Positions 24,195 to 32,996 are shown, counted from the stretch's first letter. The stretch is 64,000 bases of DNA from Chloroflexota bacterium (GCA_902812455.1 CADDZH010000004.1:28580-92579), one strand, 5' to 3'. The notes: generated from the letters alone by a model not told the origin. Made by a program: numbers and translations.

Positions 24195-26795
24195 TTATGC
24201 CCAGCGCACGAGGCCCATCTCATGTTTTTCCTCAAGCGCGGGCTGGCTTGGCAGGACACGGACACCGTAGCCAATGCTGCCGCTCTCATCGGGTGCAAGG
24301 TGAATATCGTAGCGCAGCGAGCCATCTAGCTCTTTCTTAGTATACGACATGGGCAGCACTTTCTGGGGAATGACCACATCGTCACTGGCTTCTCCATAGA
24401 CCACTTCAACGCTGAGGTCTTCAGGGCCAAGCGCGCCTGCACGTACCCAGGCTCGCAGGTCGATCCCCTCGCCAAGACTCAGTTGGCCGTCGCGGCGTCC
24501 TTCTACATAAATCTCTATGCTGGGCCAGTGCTGCATGATCTTAGCTTTCCATGCAGCCAGGATGCGGGCTTGCTCGTACCTGTTTGTTTCGATCTCGAGG
24601 CCCCGGCGAATCTCAGGCACGTAGTAGCGGGTCGTGTATTCCTTGACCATGCGCTTCATGCTGAATGTGGGAGCGCAGGAGCGGATGGCCTCTTTCATGA
24701 TAGCGATCCAGGCGTGTGGGATGCCATCTGGCCCGCGATCGTAGTAGGTTGGGATGATCTCCTCTTCGAGCAGGTGATAGAGCGAAAGGCTATCGGCTTC
24801 GGCCTGCACGTTTTCATCGTGGTATTCGCGCTCTTCGCCAATGGCCCAACCGTTCTTGCCGTTGTATCCCTCGGCCCACCAGCCGTCGAGGATACTGCAA
24901 TTTGGCAGACCATTGAGAGCGGCTTTCTGGCCACTGGTGCCGCTGGCCTCGTGAGGGCGAATAGGGTTGTTGAGCCAGAGGTCGGTGCCGGAGACCAGGT
25001 AACGAGCCATATCGATGTCGTAGTTTTCGAGGAACAAGACTTTGCCCCGGAAGTCATCGCTGCGCGAGATGCGATAGACCTCCTCAATGAGCGCTTTTGC
25101 GGGATCATCAGCGGGGTGCGCCTTGCCCGCAAAAATGATATGGACAGGGCGTTCAGGGTTATTCATGATACGGCGCAGGCGCTCAATATCGCGGAAAATG
25201 AGGGTAGCACGCTTATAGGTAGCGAAGCGGCGAGCAAAACCGATAATCAGATCGTTGCTATCCAGCATTCGCTCAATTTCGGCAATTTGCAGCGCACCTT
25301 CGCCCAGGCGAAGATGCTGCTGTTTCAGGCGGCGGCGCGTGTAATCGATGAGAGCTTGCTTGCACTGGAGATGTGCGGCCCATAGCTCTTCATCAGGGAT
25401 ATCGCGGATACGATTCCACGGGTCCGGCTCGTCTGCATGCTCTTTCCAATCCTCGCCAAGATAGCGTTTGAAGAGCACATCCATCGCCGGGGCGATCCAG
25501 GAAGGGGTATGGATACCATTGGTGATGTAGCCAATAGGCACTTCATCCTCATCGATTCCGGGCCACAAAAACTGCCACATCCGGCGGGACACAGCTCCAT
25601 GCAGTCTGCTCACGCCGTTATGATGCCCTGTCAGCTTCAGCGCGAGGACGGTCATTCCGAAGCTAGCTCCCCATCCATGATCTTCGCGTGCTACTTCCAT
25701 AAATTGATCGCGATTCAGGCCGAGCTGTCCCCAGTACGCTCCAAAGTACTTATCGATCAGGTCGAAGCTGAAGGTATCATTTCCGGCAGGAACCGGGGTG
25801 TGCGTGGTGAAGAGCGAATTGGCAGCTACAGCCTCGCGCGCCTCGTTGAAGCTGAGGCCGGAGGCAACCAGCTCGCGGCAGCGCTCGAGATTAGAGAAGG
25901 CAGCGTGGCCCTCGTTAATATGCCAGGCTGCGGGAGCAATGCCGAGGGCCCGCAGGGCGCGCACGCCGCCAATGCCCAGCACAATTTCCTGGGAGATGCG
26001 CATTTCGCGGTCTCCACCATACAGGCGCGCTGAAAGCTCGCGGTCATTTGGCGCATTGGGAGCGATATCTGTATCCATGAGATAGAGAGGGACGCGCCCA
26101 ACCTGCAATTTCCAGACTTTCGCGCGAATACGCCGTCCCGGCAGTTCGACGCTGATCGTTACTTCGTTGCCATTGGCATCTAAAGCAGGGACAGCAGGCA
26201 CTTCTGAAAAATGAAGCTTGTCATAAAAGCTTTCCTGCTTACCCTCGCGGGTGATGCGCTGGTGAAAGTAGCCTTGCGGGTAGAGGAAACCGACTCCGAC
26301 GAGAGGCAGGCCAAGATCGCTGGCTTCTTTGCAGTGATCGCCGGAGAGGATGCCCAGGCCACCGGAGTAGATAGGTAGGGCTTCGTGTAGCCCAAACTCT
26401 GCCGAGAAGTAGGCGATGACGTAATTCACCAGATCTGGATAAGTGCGAGAGAACCAGGTTTCGCCGGGGCGCGGGTGCATATAGGCGTCGAAGTCGTTGA
26501 GAACGCTATCGTACAGTTCGAGGTAATCTTCCTGCTTTGTTGCCTCTTCCAGGCGCTTTGATGAGATAGCGCTCAAAAAACGCACTGGATTATGTCCAAC
26601 CTCCTCCCAGAGCGCTGGATCGAGCCTGCTATAGAGTATGCGTGCTTCTGGGTGCCAGCTCCACCATAAATTATATGCCAGTTCATACAAACGATTGATA
26701 CGCGGGGGCATGACGGGGAAGACCGTCACGCGGCCATAGACTTTCACAGGGTGTGTTATCCTTTCTTGAGTTGGTACTACGTACCAGTCTGTCAC
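24195..26795 (-). CDS. glgP: Alpha-glucan (glycogen/maltodextrin) phosphorylase
   Basis: 866 residues. It phosphorolyses alpha-1,4-glucans to glucose 1-phosphate in the cytoplasm. The N-terminus (INRLYELAYNLWWSWHPEA) is typical of the short TIGR02094-type alpha-glucan phosphorylases. Key segments are YFSAEFGLHEALPIYSGGLG, WHINEGHAAFSNLERCREL, TTHTPVPAGNDTF, and the C-terminal catalytic block NPIRPHEASGTSGQKAALNG. The Lys of that block corresponds to the pyridoxal-phosphate Schiff base. The motif differs from the E. coli form (GTGNMK to GTSGQK), as is usual in this branch. RFATYKRATLIF binds phosphate and PLP. An R2 repeat lies in the 120-base gap upstream. Confidence 0.93.
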   Translation of the reverse strand: MTDWYVVPTQERITHPVKVYGRVTVFPVMPPRINRLYELAYNLWWSWHPEARILYSRLDPALWEEVGHNPVRFLSAISSKRLEEATKQEDYLELYDSVLNDFDAYMHPRPGETWFSRTYPDLVNYVIAYFSAEFGLHEALPIYSGGLGILSGDHCKEASDLGLPLVGVGFLYPQGYFHQRITREGKQESFYDKLHFSEVPAVPALDANGNEVTISVELPGRRIRAKVWKLQVGRVPLYLMDTDIAPNAPNDRELSARLYGGDREMRISQEIVLGIGGVRALRALGIAPAAWHINEGHAAFSNLERCRELVASGLSFNEAREAVAANSLFTTHTPVPAGNDTFSFDLIDKYFGAYWGQLGLNRDQFMEVAREDHGWGASFGMTVLALKLTGHHNGVSRLHGAVSRRMWQFLWPGIDEDEVPIGYITNGIHTPSWIAPAMDVLFKRYLGEDWKEHADEPDPWNRIRDIPDEELWAAHLQCKQALIDYTRRRLKQQHLRLGEGALQIAEIERMLDSNDLIIGFARRFATYKRATLIFRDIERLRRIMNNPERPVHIIFAGKAHPADDPAKALIEEVYRISRSDDFRGKVLFLENYDIDMARYLVSGTDLWLNNPIRPHEASGTSGQKAALNGLPNCSILDGWWAEGYNGKNGWAIGEEREYHDENVQAEADSLSLYHLLEEEIIPTYYDRGPDGIPHAWIAIMKEAIRSCAPTFSMKRMVKEYTTRYYVPEIRRGLEIETNRYEQARILAAWKAKIMQHWPSIEIYVEGRRDGQLSLGEGIDLRAWVRAGALGPEDLSVEVVYGEASDDVVIPQKVLPMSYTKKELDGSLRYDIHLAPDESGSIGYGVRVLPSQPALEEKHEMGLVRWA

Positions 26796-26816
26796 CCTTC
26801 AATTGGTGAGTGAAAG

Positions 26817-26840
26817 CCTGGCCCCCACAAGGGAGGCCAC
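26817..26840. repeat. R2 repeat copy
   Basis: CCTGGCCCCCACAAGGGAGG CCAC, in the 5' leader region of the glucan phosphorylase gene. Confidence 0.65.
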
Positions 26841-26915
26841 GACATGGTATCGGTCACATGAAGCTTGACGGACTAGTACCAGTATATCGTTTAGGGGAAA
26901 TCGGATCCCTTTAAC

Positions 26916-27482
26916 CTACTTCACCCGCTCAACATATTGACCGGTGCGGGTATCGATGCGGATTTTGTCGCCGGGATTGACGAAGAGCGGGACGTTGACC
27001 ACTGCCCCGGTCTCCAGCGTTGCCGGCTTGGTCACGTTGGTGGCGGTATCACCGCGCACGCCTGGCTCGGCGCTCTCCACGCGCAGTTCGACGAAGTTGG
27101 GCATTTCTACGGCGACGATATTGTCCCCATCCACGAGCATTTCCACAACATCTCCCTCTTTCAGGAAGCGCACGGCATCGCCCAGCATCTCTTTGGGAAC
27201 AGGTTGCTGGTCGAAGGTTTCGGTATTCATGAAGACGTAGTCGTCACCCTCAGCATAGAGATATTGCCAGTTCTGGTGTTCGACCCGCACCTCCTCAACC
27301 TCTTCGCCTGCGCGGAAGCGCTGCTCGATCACTCGCCCGGTTCTGAGGTTTTTGAGGCGGGTGCGGACAAAGGCACGCCAGTTTCCAGGGCTGACGTGAT
27401 GGAATTCGGTGATGATATATAGTTCACCGTTATAGCGTATGATCATGCCGTTACGAAAATCGGCGGTTGTTGTTGCAGCCAT
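26916..27482 (-). CDS. efp: Translation elongation factor P
   Basis: 188 residues, normal length. EF-P rescues ribosomes stalled at polyproline stretches. Domain I begins ADFRNGMIIRYNGELYIITE, the loop is HHVSPGNWRAFVRTRLKNL, domains II and III follow (EMLGDAVRFLKEGDVVEM, PLFVNPGDKIRIDTRTGQYV). ATG 27482 is chosen because AAAGGAG lies upstream and the family N-terminus starts there. Longer in-frame starts run into an R3 repeat. The tip residue that is Lys or Arg in well-studied EF-Ps is Asn34 here, so neither EpmA-type lysylation nor EarP rhamnosylation can apply at that site. Confidence 0.93.
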   Translation of the reverse strand: MAATTTADFRNGMIIRYNGELYIITEFHHVSPGNWRAFVRTRLKNLRTGRVIEQRFRAGEEVEEVRVEHQNWQYLYAEGDDYVFMNTETFDQQPVPKEMLGDAVRFLKEGDVVEMLVDGDNIVAVEMPNFVELRVESAEPGVRGDTATNVTKPATLETGAVVNVPLFVNPGDKIRIDTRTGQYVERVK

Positions 27483-27549
27483 CTCTAAATACTCCTTTCC
27501 TACTTTTTCATTTTCCCTCATGAATTTTCCCCATCGAATCAGGTCATAG

Positions 27550-27715
27550 TGTGAAGAGAAGGACGCGAGGACAAGCACAAGGCCCCCACCCATGCCCATC
27601 CACACCCACAGCTTCGATAAATCGAGCTTCTACAGTCCCTATAGGCGATGACCTTTCCGCAATGACCGGTTTCGGGTGGCAAAAAGCATCAGGTGACGAT
27701 CCGGTTCCTCCATTA
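27550..27715. repeat. R3 repeat copy
   Basis: GGACGCGAGGACAAGCACAA GGCCCCCACCC ... CCTATAGGCGATGACC, then AATGACCGGTTTCGGGTGGC and AAAAAGCATCAGG. It includes an internal CTTCGATAAATCGAGCTTCT palindrome also present in the copy at 49790. Confidence 0.65.
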
Positions 27716-27717
27716 CC

Positions 27718-28776
27718 TCATGTGGAATGCCTTTGGGCGACAAAGATGCTGGCGGGCTGGCCCAGCACGACGATCACCACTTTCTTTGTCACATGCCAGC
27801 CATGCTCATGCAAGATCACGTTCCAGAGTCGATCTTCGCTGGTCAGCGTGACCATCAAGCCATCGTCACTGAGAACACGGCCAAACTCGCGTATAAGTTC
27901 AGCGTACAGATCGGCATTTGCCTGGCGAGTTCCAATCTGCTTGCCAAAGGGCAGGTTGGTGATAATGCGAGTAACGCTGCCTGCATCGAGCGGGAGCGAG
28001 CGGGCATCCCATACCTGCCAGCTTGCCCTCACACCGGCAGCCTGGGCGTTACGCCGTGCTATTGCCACCGCCTCTTTGCGGATATCGCCGCCCAGTGCCT
28101 GCTTCAGCGGCGCGAGCAAGGCTCGTTCGATGATCACTGTGCCGGCGCCACACAAAGGGTCCAGCACAATATCATCCGGCGTTGGCTGGGACAGCCAGCC
28201 CATGGCAGCGGCAACCGTTGGCCGCAGTGAAGCAGGCAGGTGCTCTCGCTTGTAGCTACGGTGTCGCATGGTGGCATTGCTCAAGCGTAATCCCACCAGG
28301 GCTTCGCTGCCGCTCAGCCAGAGCCAGAACTCGGCATCTGCGTTGTCTTCTACCATGCGCATGCTGTGCGGGAAGACATGGCGCAGCGCATCGCTTACTG
28401 TGCGACCAGCATCGATACGGCGAAAATCGTGCGTACCCTGCATCTGGCTGATGACGCGCCACGAGTTGAGTTGCTGGCCCTTATGGACAGCTTGCCACTG
28501 AGCGAGTGCACCAGCCATATCGGCATGGTATACTGCACTATAGATCACATGCAGCGCATCCCGCGTATGGCCAAGCCCCGCCAGATGTACTAATGTGACA
28601 AAGACATCTTCGGTCGTGCGCAGTTTCAAGAGCTGGCGGGGTGATGATCCCGTGCGAAAAACGGCTATCCCGCGAGCGAACTTGATCAGTTCAGCATCGG
28701 GTATATGGGCGCGAATCTCACTAAATGCCAGGGTTTCCAGCCCCGGCATTGTCATAACATAGAATGATTGCGGCAT
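27718..28776 (-). CDS. THUMP-domain RNA methyltransferase (Trm14/TrmN-like)
   Basis: 352 residues. The N-terminal half (1-165) has the THUMP/ferredoxin-like layout seen in tRNA and rRNA guanine-N2 methyltransferases, with a conserved RRIDAGRTVSDALR-type segment. The Rossmann half shows VLDPLCGAGTVIIERALLAP (motif I), LGGDIRKEAVAIARRNAQAA and the catalytic TNLPFGKQIG, the N-[LP]-P-[FY] motif of N-methyltransferases with the NLPFG variant of the Trm14 group. It should methylate structured RNA, and tRNA G6-type m2G is the best analogy. It stands alone, with a promoter candidate 45 bases upstream. Confidence 0.85.
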   Translation of the reverse strand: MPQSFYVMTMPGLETLAFSEIRAHIPDAELIKFARGIAVFRTGSSPRQLLKLRTTEDVFVTLVHLAGLGHTRDALHVIYSAVYHADMAGALAQWQAVHKGQQLNSWRVISQMQGTHDFRRIDAGRTVSDALRHVFPHSMRMVEDNADAEFWLWLSGSEALVGLRLSNATMRHRSYKREHLPASLRPTVAAAMGWLSQPTPDDIVLDPLCGAGTVIIERALLAPLKQALGGDIRKEAVAIARRNAQAAGVRASWQVWDARSLPLDAGSVTRIITNLPFGKQIGTRQANADLYAELIREFGRVLSDDGLMVTLTSEDRLWNVILHEHGWHVTKKVVIVVLGQPASIFVAQRHST

Positions 28777-28819
28777 CCCTGGCTATTTCTTAATGTGATG
28801 TAAGCATTGGTCAAACTAT

Positions 28820-28849
28820 AGTTTATCACGTTTTGGACGTTCTTCTCAA
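28820..28849 (-). promoter_or_regulatory. Candidate promoter of the THUMP methyltransferase
   Basis: On the complement, TTGAGA (28849-28844), 18 bases, TAAACT (28825-28820). The palindrome AAACTATAGTTT at 28813-28824 overlaps the -10. Confidence 0.45.
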
Positions 28850-28860
28850 ATCTTAGCACT

Positions 28861-29072
28861 AGGAGGGCCTGCATCCTTTGGGATGATTGTCGAGGAAGGG
28901 CCGATCAATCGGCGATGGGCGCGATCATGAATGTTAACAAATTCATCGGGGGTATGATGGATTGCCTTTGGGCCGATCAATCGGCCCTGGGCACGATCAA
29001 TCGGCCCCTACATCTATCCGGGCATGATTTTGTTCATCCTCATAATCGGCCCCTACGGCTCACCCGGAAGGA
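28861..29072. repeat. R4 repeat, long/double copy
   Basis: GGCCTGCATCCTTTGGGATG ATT ... GCCGATCAATCGGCGATGGG, then two further GCCGATCAATCGGCCC hairpin units and CCCTACGGCTCACCCGGAAG. It fills the gap 28777-29087, which holds no gene apart from the promoter candidate. Confidence 0.65.
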
Positions 29073-29087
29073 TGGAAACATTTGCCT

Positions 29088-29261
29088 ATGACCAGCAGAA
29101 TGTACACACAGCGCCTCGGTACGATCTCCGATGAGCAATTCCAGGCTGATCGAGCCATCCTCTGGGAGTACTTTCAGCGTAATGGTGAGCGATGGTGGAA
29201 GGAAGGATGGACGTTCCGGGATTGGGCCAGCCGGTATACCTCATTTGAGGTGGCTCTCTAA
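29088..29261 (+). CDS. Possible small ORF, aromatic-rich, unknown
   Basis: 57 codons: MTSRMYTQRLGTISDEQFQA ... then REWWKEG-like and TFRDWASRYTSFEVAL, ending in two stop codons. The composition is protein-like, with several Trp residues. AAGGATGG lies rather far upstream (about 14 bases). It may be the N-terminal remnant of a longer gene. It is flanked by R4 and R3 repeats. Confidence 0.35.
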   Translation: MTSRMYTQRLGTISDEQFQADRAILWEYFQRNGERWWKEGWTFRDWASRYTSFEVAL

Positions 29262-29299
29262 TAATGATCTTTAGCAACCGGGATCGGGAATGAGGGTGA

Positions 29300-29420
29300 G
29301 AGGAGTGATGCGAAGGAGGGGCGCGGGGACAGGCACAAGGCCCCCTCATCCACTCCACCCTTCCCCCTGTCCCTACAGCAATGACCGGATTTGGTTATCA
29401 AAAATCATCAGGATACGCTA
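29300..29420. repeat. R3 repeat copy
   Basis: GGGCGCGGGGACAGGCACAA GGCCCCCTC ... CCCTGTCCCTACAG, then AATGACCGGATTTGGTTATC. It ends 15 bases before the stop of the HEAT-like gene. Confidence 0.65.
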
Positions 29421-29434
29421 TCGTTTCCTCAGCG

Positions 29435-30247
29435 CTACATCAGTAGTTTGCTGAGTTCTTCAGTATATTTAGGGAAGCGTGCGAGGCGTTTCTTTTTGAG
29501 GTTCTCGCGCAGTATCCAGTTGATATCGCGATCGGCCCATGTTGCGCAGGTGTGCATCAAGGCGAACCCCTTTTCGGGGTCGGCAGCCGTTACTACACTT
29601 AAAGTGTATCCTAGCGTCTGGCGCAGGGCACGAAAATCTTCACGCTTGCGGTGGGTTGCAGGAGCGGAGTGAAGGCGCTCGAGAATGATTTGCTGGACAG
29701 CGAAGGCGGCTTGAAGTATCTCAGAATCATAGAGCAGCGCTGGTTCAGCAAGAGAGGCTATAGCGGCGCGCTGCTGGAAATAGTTACCTTGCTTTGCCAG
29801 GATCATCAAGTAGCTGGTAGTTTCCCTGGGTGCCGCAGCCAGCAAGCGCTGGAAGGCTATCGATGCCCCTTCTCGCACCCGCCAGCAGGGATTACATGCA
29901 TACTGCCCCAGCAATTCAAAAACCTCGCTTTGCCAGGCCGGGTAAGCAGCGGCACAGGTGCCAAAGGCCACAACGCCACAGAGCACAACAAATTCGGCGG
30001 GTGTATTCGTCACGATTCTCTGGCGATCATCGCTCACAAGATACTCTAATAGTGACCGCACCTGGTCAGGCTTTTCCGTTACGAGAGCGGCAAGGAGGTA
30101 GCCGAGATCGTTAGCCAGTTCCAGGTTAGCACGCGCTCCAGGCAGGCGGCTCTGCTCGCGCAAATAAAACTCTAGCGGGCGCTGGTTTCCTGCTAGCGCT
30201 CTATCTACCAGAGATGAGAGGGTATTATGTGAGTTAGACATGGGCAT
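29435..30247 (-). CDS. HEAT-repeat-like protein (DNA alkylation repair-type solenoid?)
   Basis: 270 residues, almost entirely alpha-helical. Paired helices suggest an ARM/HEAT solenoid (LEYLVSDDRQRIVTNTPAEF, CNPCWRVREGASIAFQRLLA, GNYFQQRAAIASLAEPALL). The phrase WRVREGASIAFQRLLA resembles DNA-alkylation-repair-like HEAT proteins, but no catalytic residues were identified. The strongly basic tail is NLKKKRLARFPKYTEEL. Start 30247 or the adjacent in-frame ATG 30241 is possible, as both follow AAGGAA at loose spacing. It is transcribed away from the MerR operon. Function is unassigned. Confidence 0.6.
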   Translation of the reverse strand: MPMSNSHNTLSSLVDRALAGNQRPLEFYLREQSRLPGARANLELANDLGYLLAALVTEKPDQVRSLLEYLVSDDRQRIVTNTPAEFVVLCGVVAFGTCAAAYPAWQSEVFELLGQYACNPCWRVREGASIAFQRLLAAAPRETTSYLMILAKQGNYFQQRAAIASLAEPALLYDSEILQAAFAVQQIILERLHSAPATHRKREDFRALRQTLGYTLSVVTAADPEKGFALMHTCATWADRDINWILRENLKKKRLARFPKYTEELSKLLM

Positions 30248-30360
30248 GGCAATCCATTCCTTGCGTTGATAGCGCTTCAGACATTACGCGCTCTTTTTGG
30301 AGAATCAGTCAGTATGTGAGCATTGTATCACAAGCAGGCCCATTTAGCAGTTGATTAACA

Positions 30361-30418
30361 TTGACGTTAACGTTAATCTTGTGGTATACTATGCATAGGC
30401 TTAGTTGTGTTATACCAC
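30361..30418 (+). promoter_or_regulatory. MerR-type promoter with operator-like inverted repeats
   Basis: TTGACG (30361-30366), an 18-base spacer and TATACT (30385-30390). GATTAAC (30353-30359) and GTTAATC (30372-30378) form one inverted repeat over the -35/spacer. GTGGTATA (30381-30388) and TATACCAC (30411-30418) form a second one across the -10 and start site. A long spacer with dyad symmetry is characteristic of MerR-regulated promoters, so the MerR gene just downstream probably acts here. Confidence 0.65.
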
Positions 30419-30443
30419 ATGAGCTGAGGAGGTTTCAAAAGAT

Positions 30444-30932
30444 ATGGTCGCTGCTGATAAAGTGAGCACTGATGAGACACAACTTTATTCAATAGATCAG
30501 GTAGCAACGCGCACCGGTTTCACGAAACGCACCCTGCGCTACTATGAAGAGCTTGGGTTGCTGCTCCCGGCGAGCCGTACAGAAGGGAACTACCGTCGTT
30601 ATTCCGAGAGTGACATCCAGCGCTTAGAGCAGATCAAGAAGATGCGCGATCTGCTGGGATTCTCTCTTACGGATATCCGCAAGATTTTAGAAGCGGAAGA
30701 CGAGCGCGGGCAGATCAAAGCGGCGTACAGGCAGGAAACAGATGCAGTGGCAAAAATCGCTCAATTAGAGCGGGCAGATGAACTGATACGGGGGCAACTG
30801 CAATTGATCGAGCAAAAACTGGCCGGATTAGAGCAGATGCGCGATGCCCTGCTGGCGAAACTGGCACATCACGAACAAAAAAGAAAAGAACTATTAAAAG
30901 AAAAGAACCATTATGAAAATATTACCACATAG
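30444..30932 (+). CDS. MerR family transcriptional regulator
   Basis: 162 residues. The winged-helix domain is YSIDQVATRTGFTKRTLRYY then GNYRRYSESDIQRLEQIKKM, followed by DLLGFSLTDIRKILEAED. A long C-terminal coiled coil (about 95-160, Glu/Lys/Leu-rich, ending NHYENITT) gives dimerisation. There is no cysteine-rich metal site, so an organic-compound effector is more likely than a metal. GAGGAGG lies before ATG 30444. The gene overlaps the MFS transporter start by 20 bases, and the three genes to 32992 form a compact operon. It probably senses a substrate of that efflux pump and acts at the promoter upstream. Confidence 0.88.
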   Translation: MVAADKVSTDETQLYSIDQVATRTGFTKRTLRYYEELGLLLPASRTEGNYRRYSESDIQRLEQIKKMRDLLGFSLTDIRKILEAEDERGQIKAAYRQETDAVAKIAQLERADELIRGQLQLIEQKLAGLEQMRDALLAKLAHHEQKRKELLKEKNHYENITT

Positions 30933-32256
30933 TCAAAAGGACACAATTGAAAACGGCTCAATAGTGAGCGAAGTGAGCGAAGAGCAGCAGGCGAAGGGCC
31001 TGCTGCGCGCATTTGTAGCGCTACGCCACCGCAATTTTCGCCTTTTCTGGTTTGGTCAGCTTATTTCACTGATCGGGACATGGATGCAGAGCATTGGGCA
31101 GGCATGGCTGGTGCTCGAACTGACTCACAGCGCATTATACCTGGGGTTAGTGGGAGCGCTGCAATTCCTGCCGGTGCTGTTTTTTGCCCTTTTTGGTGGA
31201 GTGCTTGCCGACCGGTGGCCAAAGCGCAGGGTATTACTATTCACACAATCAAGCGCCATGATCCAGGCAGCTATCCTCTGGATCCTCGTCGCGAGCGGCA
31301 CGGTGCAGATCTGGCATGTGCTGGTGCTGGCGGCCATGCTTGGAGTGACCAACTCGCTGGATATGCCGACGCGGCAAGCTTTTGTGGTCGAAATGGTGGG
31401 ACGCGAGGATTTGCCAAATGCCATCGCCCTGAACTCGTCGCTGTTCAATATGGCGCGTATTGTTGGCCCGGGCATTGGCGGAGTGATTATCGCCGTGCTC
31501 GGTGTAGCTCCATTGTTTCTTCTCAATGCTTTGAGCTTCATTGCGGTGATCACCGGCCTGGCGCTGATAGATGTAAGTAAGCTCCACAGGCATGAGAAGC
31601 AGGCGACTACAATCCAGCAAGCTAGCAGGCAGGGAACAATCAAGAGCTTACGCGAGGGGCTGGCGTATGTGCTGCGCACTCCCGCTGTGCTGCTCATTAT
31701 CGCGGTTGTGGGAGTGATCTCGTTGTTTGGCATCAATTTCAACGTTGTCCTGCCGCTCTTTGCGACAGAGGTGTTGAATGTAGGAGCAACCGGCTTCGGC
31801 TTCATTTCTTCCGCGTTTGGGATTGGCTCGCTGCTGTCCGCACTGTGGCTGGCCTGGAATAACCAGAAGCCGAGCATACGCCAGTTGCTGGTTGGGGCAA
31901 CTGTGTTCAGCATAGCCGAAGCCGCCTTTGCCATCTCGCACAATTACCTGCTATCACTTGCGTTGATAGCCGCCGTTGGCTTCTCGCAGATAGCCTTCTC
32001 TGCCATTGCCAATACAACACTACAGACGGTCTCGCCCGATTACCTGCGCGGCAGGGTAATGAGCGTCTATATGATAGTCTTTGCGGGAACAACGCCGATT
32101 GGCAACCTGTTTATAGGTGCTCTGGCCGACTGGTTTGGTGCGCCCATATCATTACTTGCCGGGGCAGGCTTGAGTTTGATCGGGGCAATTTTTGGCTGGG
32201 TGTACCGCCGGCCGGCGGAGAAGAGTCTTGCAGAAGCTAACAAGCTGTATGAGTAA
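30913..32256 (+). CDS. MFS transporter (EntS/MFS_3-type exporter)
   Basis: 447 residues with about 12 hydrophobic segments. RNFRLFWFGQLISLIGTWMQ opens helix 1, the cytoplasmic loop motif ADRWPKRRVLLF follows helix 2, LRGRVMSVYMIVFAGTTPIG marks the second half. This pattern is typical of the enterobactin-exporter/macrolide-efflux-like branch of the major facilitator superfamily in the inner membrane. It starts within the MerR gene (ATG 30913) and ends overlapping the lipoate-ligase gene by 8 bases. Coupling to a MerR regulator points to drug or metabolite export. The substrate is unknown. Confidence 0.88.
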   Translation: MKILPHSQKDTIENGSIVSEVSEEQQAKGLLRAFVALRHRNFRLFWFGQLISLIGTWMQSIGQAWLVLELTHSALYLGLVGALQFLPVLFFALFGGVLADRWPKRRVLLFTQSSAMIQAAILWILVASGTVQIWHVLVLAAMLGVTNSLDMPTRQAFVVEMVGREDLPNAIALNSSLFNMARIVGPGIGGVIIAVLGVAPLFLLNALSFIAVITGLALIDVSKLHRHEKQATTIQQASRQGTIKSLREGLAYVLRTPAVLLIIAVVGVISLFGINFNVVLPLFATEVLNVGATGFGFISSAFGIGSLLSALWLAWNNQKPSIRQLLVGATVFSIAEAAFAISHNYLLSLALIAAVGFSQIAFSAIANTTLQTVSPDYLRGRVMSVYMIVFAGTTPIGNLFIGALADWFGAPISLLAGAGLSLIGAIFGWVYRRPAEKSLAEANKLYE

Positions 32257-32992
32257 CTGGAAGGCATTGCCGCTGGCTATCGCGGATCAGCAGCAGCATA
32301 TCGAGAAGAGCCAGATATTGCTGGATATGATACAGCCTGCTGATCCGCCGGTCTTGTACTGGTCGCAGGCCAGCCACCTAGGCCTCGTGCTGGGCTTTTC
32401 GCAAAAAGCTGATGTACTCAACCAGGAGGCGCTGGCCAGGCTGTCAATACCGGTCTATCATCGGCGCGCAGGCGGTACTGCCGTGCTGGTAGGCCCCCAT
32501 TTATTGAGCCTGGATGTGGTGCTACCGCCGGATCATCCCCTTGTGTTGCCAGACATCGTGAAGTCTTATCACTGGCTCGGTGAGGCCTGGGTGAAGGCTT
32601 TGCAGCAGCTCGGCATCGAGTCACACACTGTCTCGCCGGAGGAGGCTCACGAGCAACGACGGCTGCTCAAGCAAGAGGAGACGCGCGAACGCGAAGCCAT
32701 TTTACAGCGGGCATGTTTCGGCATGCTTTCCCCTTACGAGGTGGTAGCTGGCCAGCGGAAAGTGGTAGGGCTGGATATGATCCGGCGCAAGAGAGGCAGC
32801 TTGCTACAGGCCGGCGTGCTCCTGGAATGGGAGACGGAAGCGCTGGCCCAGTTGCTTGGGCACACACCTGAAGAACAGGCGCTGCTGCGAGAAGGATTGC
32901 TCGAACGAGCCATCGGATTAAACACCCTTGCCGGTCGTGTTATTACACCCAAAGAACTGATTGCGGCGTTTGAGCGTGTGGTTACGCTATGA
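32249..32992 (+). CDS. Lipoate-protein ligase A family protein
   Basis: 247 residues. The LplA/LipB fold is recognised by PVYHRRAGGTAVLVGPHLLS (the RRxGGG-like lipoyl-AMP loop, with GGT), LDVVLPPDHPL, CFGMLSPYEVVAGQRKVVGL (the catalytic-Lys-containing segment, GQRKVVG) and QAGVLLEW. It attaches lipoate or octanoate to the lipoyl domains of 2-oxoacid dehydrogenases. ATG 32249 overlaps the MFS stop (ATGAGTAA). No independent ribosome binding site is evident, which suggests translational coupling. Such a housekeeping-type ligase is an odd third gene in an efflux operon. It could instead be an octanoyltransferase-like LipM relative. Confidence 0.8.
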   Translation: MSNWKALPLAIADQQQHIEKSQILLDMIQPADPPVLYWSQASHLGLVLGFSQKADVLNQEALARLSIPVYHRRAGGTAVLVGPHLLSLDVVLPPDHPLVLPDIVKSYHWLGEAWVKALQQLGIESHTVSPEEAHEQRRLLKQEETREREAILQRACFGMLSPYEVVAGQRKVVGLDMIRRKRGSLLQAGVLLEWETEALAQLLGHTPEEQALLREGLLERAIGLNTLAGRVITPKELIAAFERVVTL

Positions 32993-32996
32993 ATAG

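Noticed and set aside
24483..25385. 300-codon plus-strand frame opposite glgP
   Set aside because: Antisense shadow of the phosphorylase catalytic region.
28861..29072. Tandem R4 units as a CRISPR array or origin iterons
   Set aside because: Units differ in length and are palindromic, and there is no regular spacing, DnaA-box pattern or dnaA gene.
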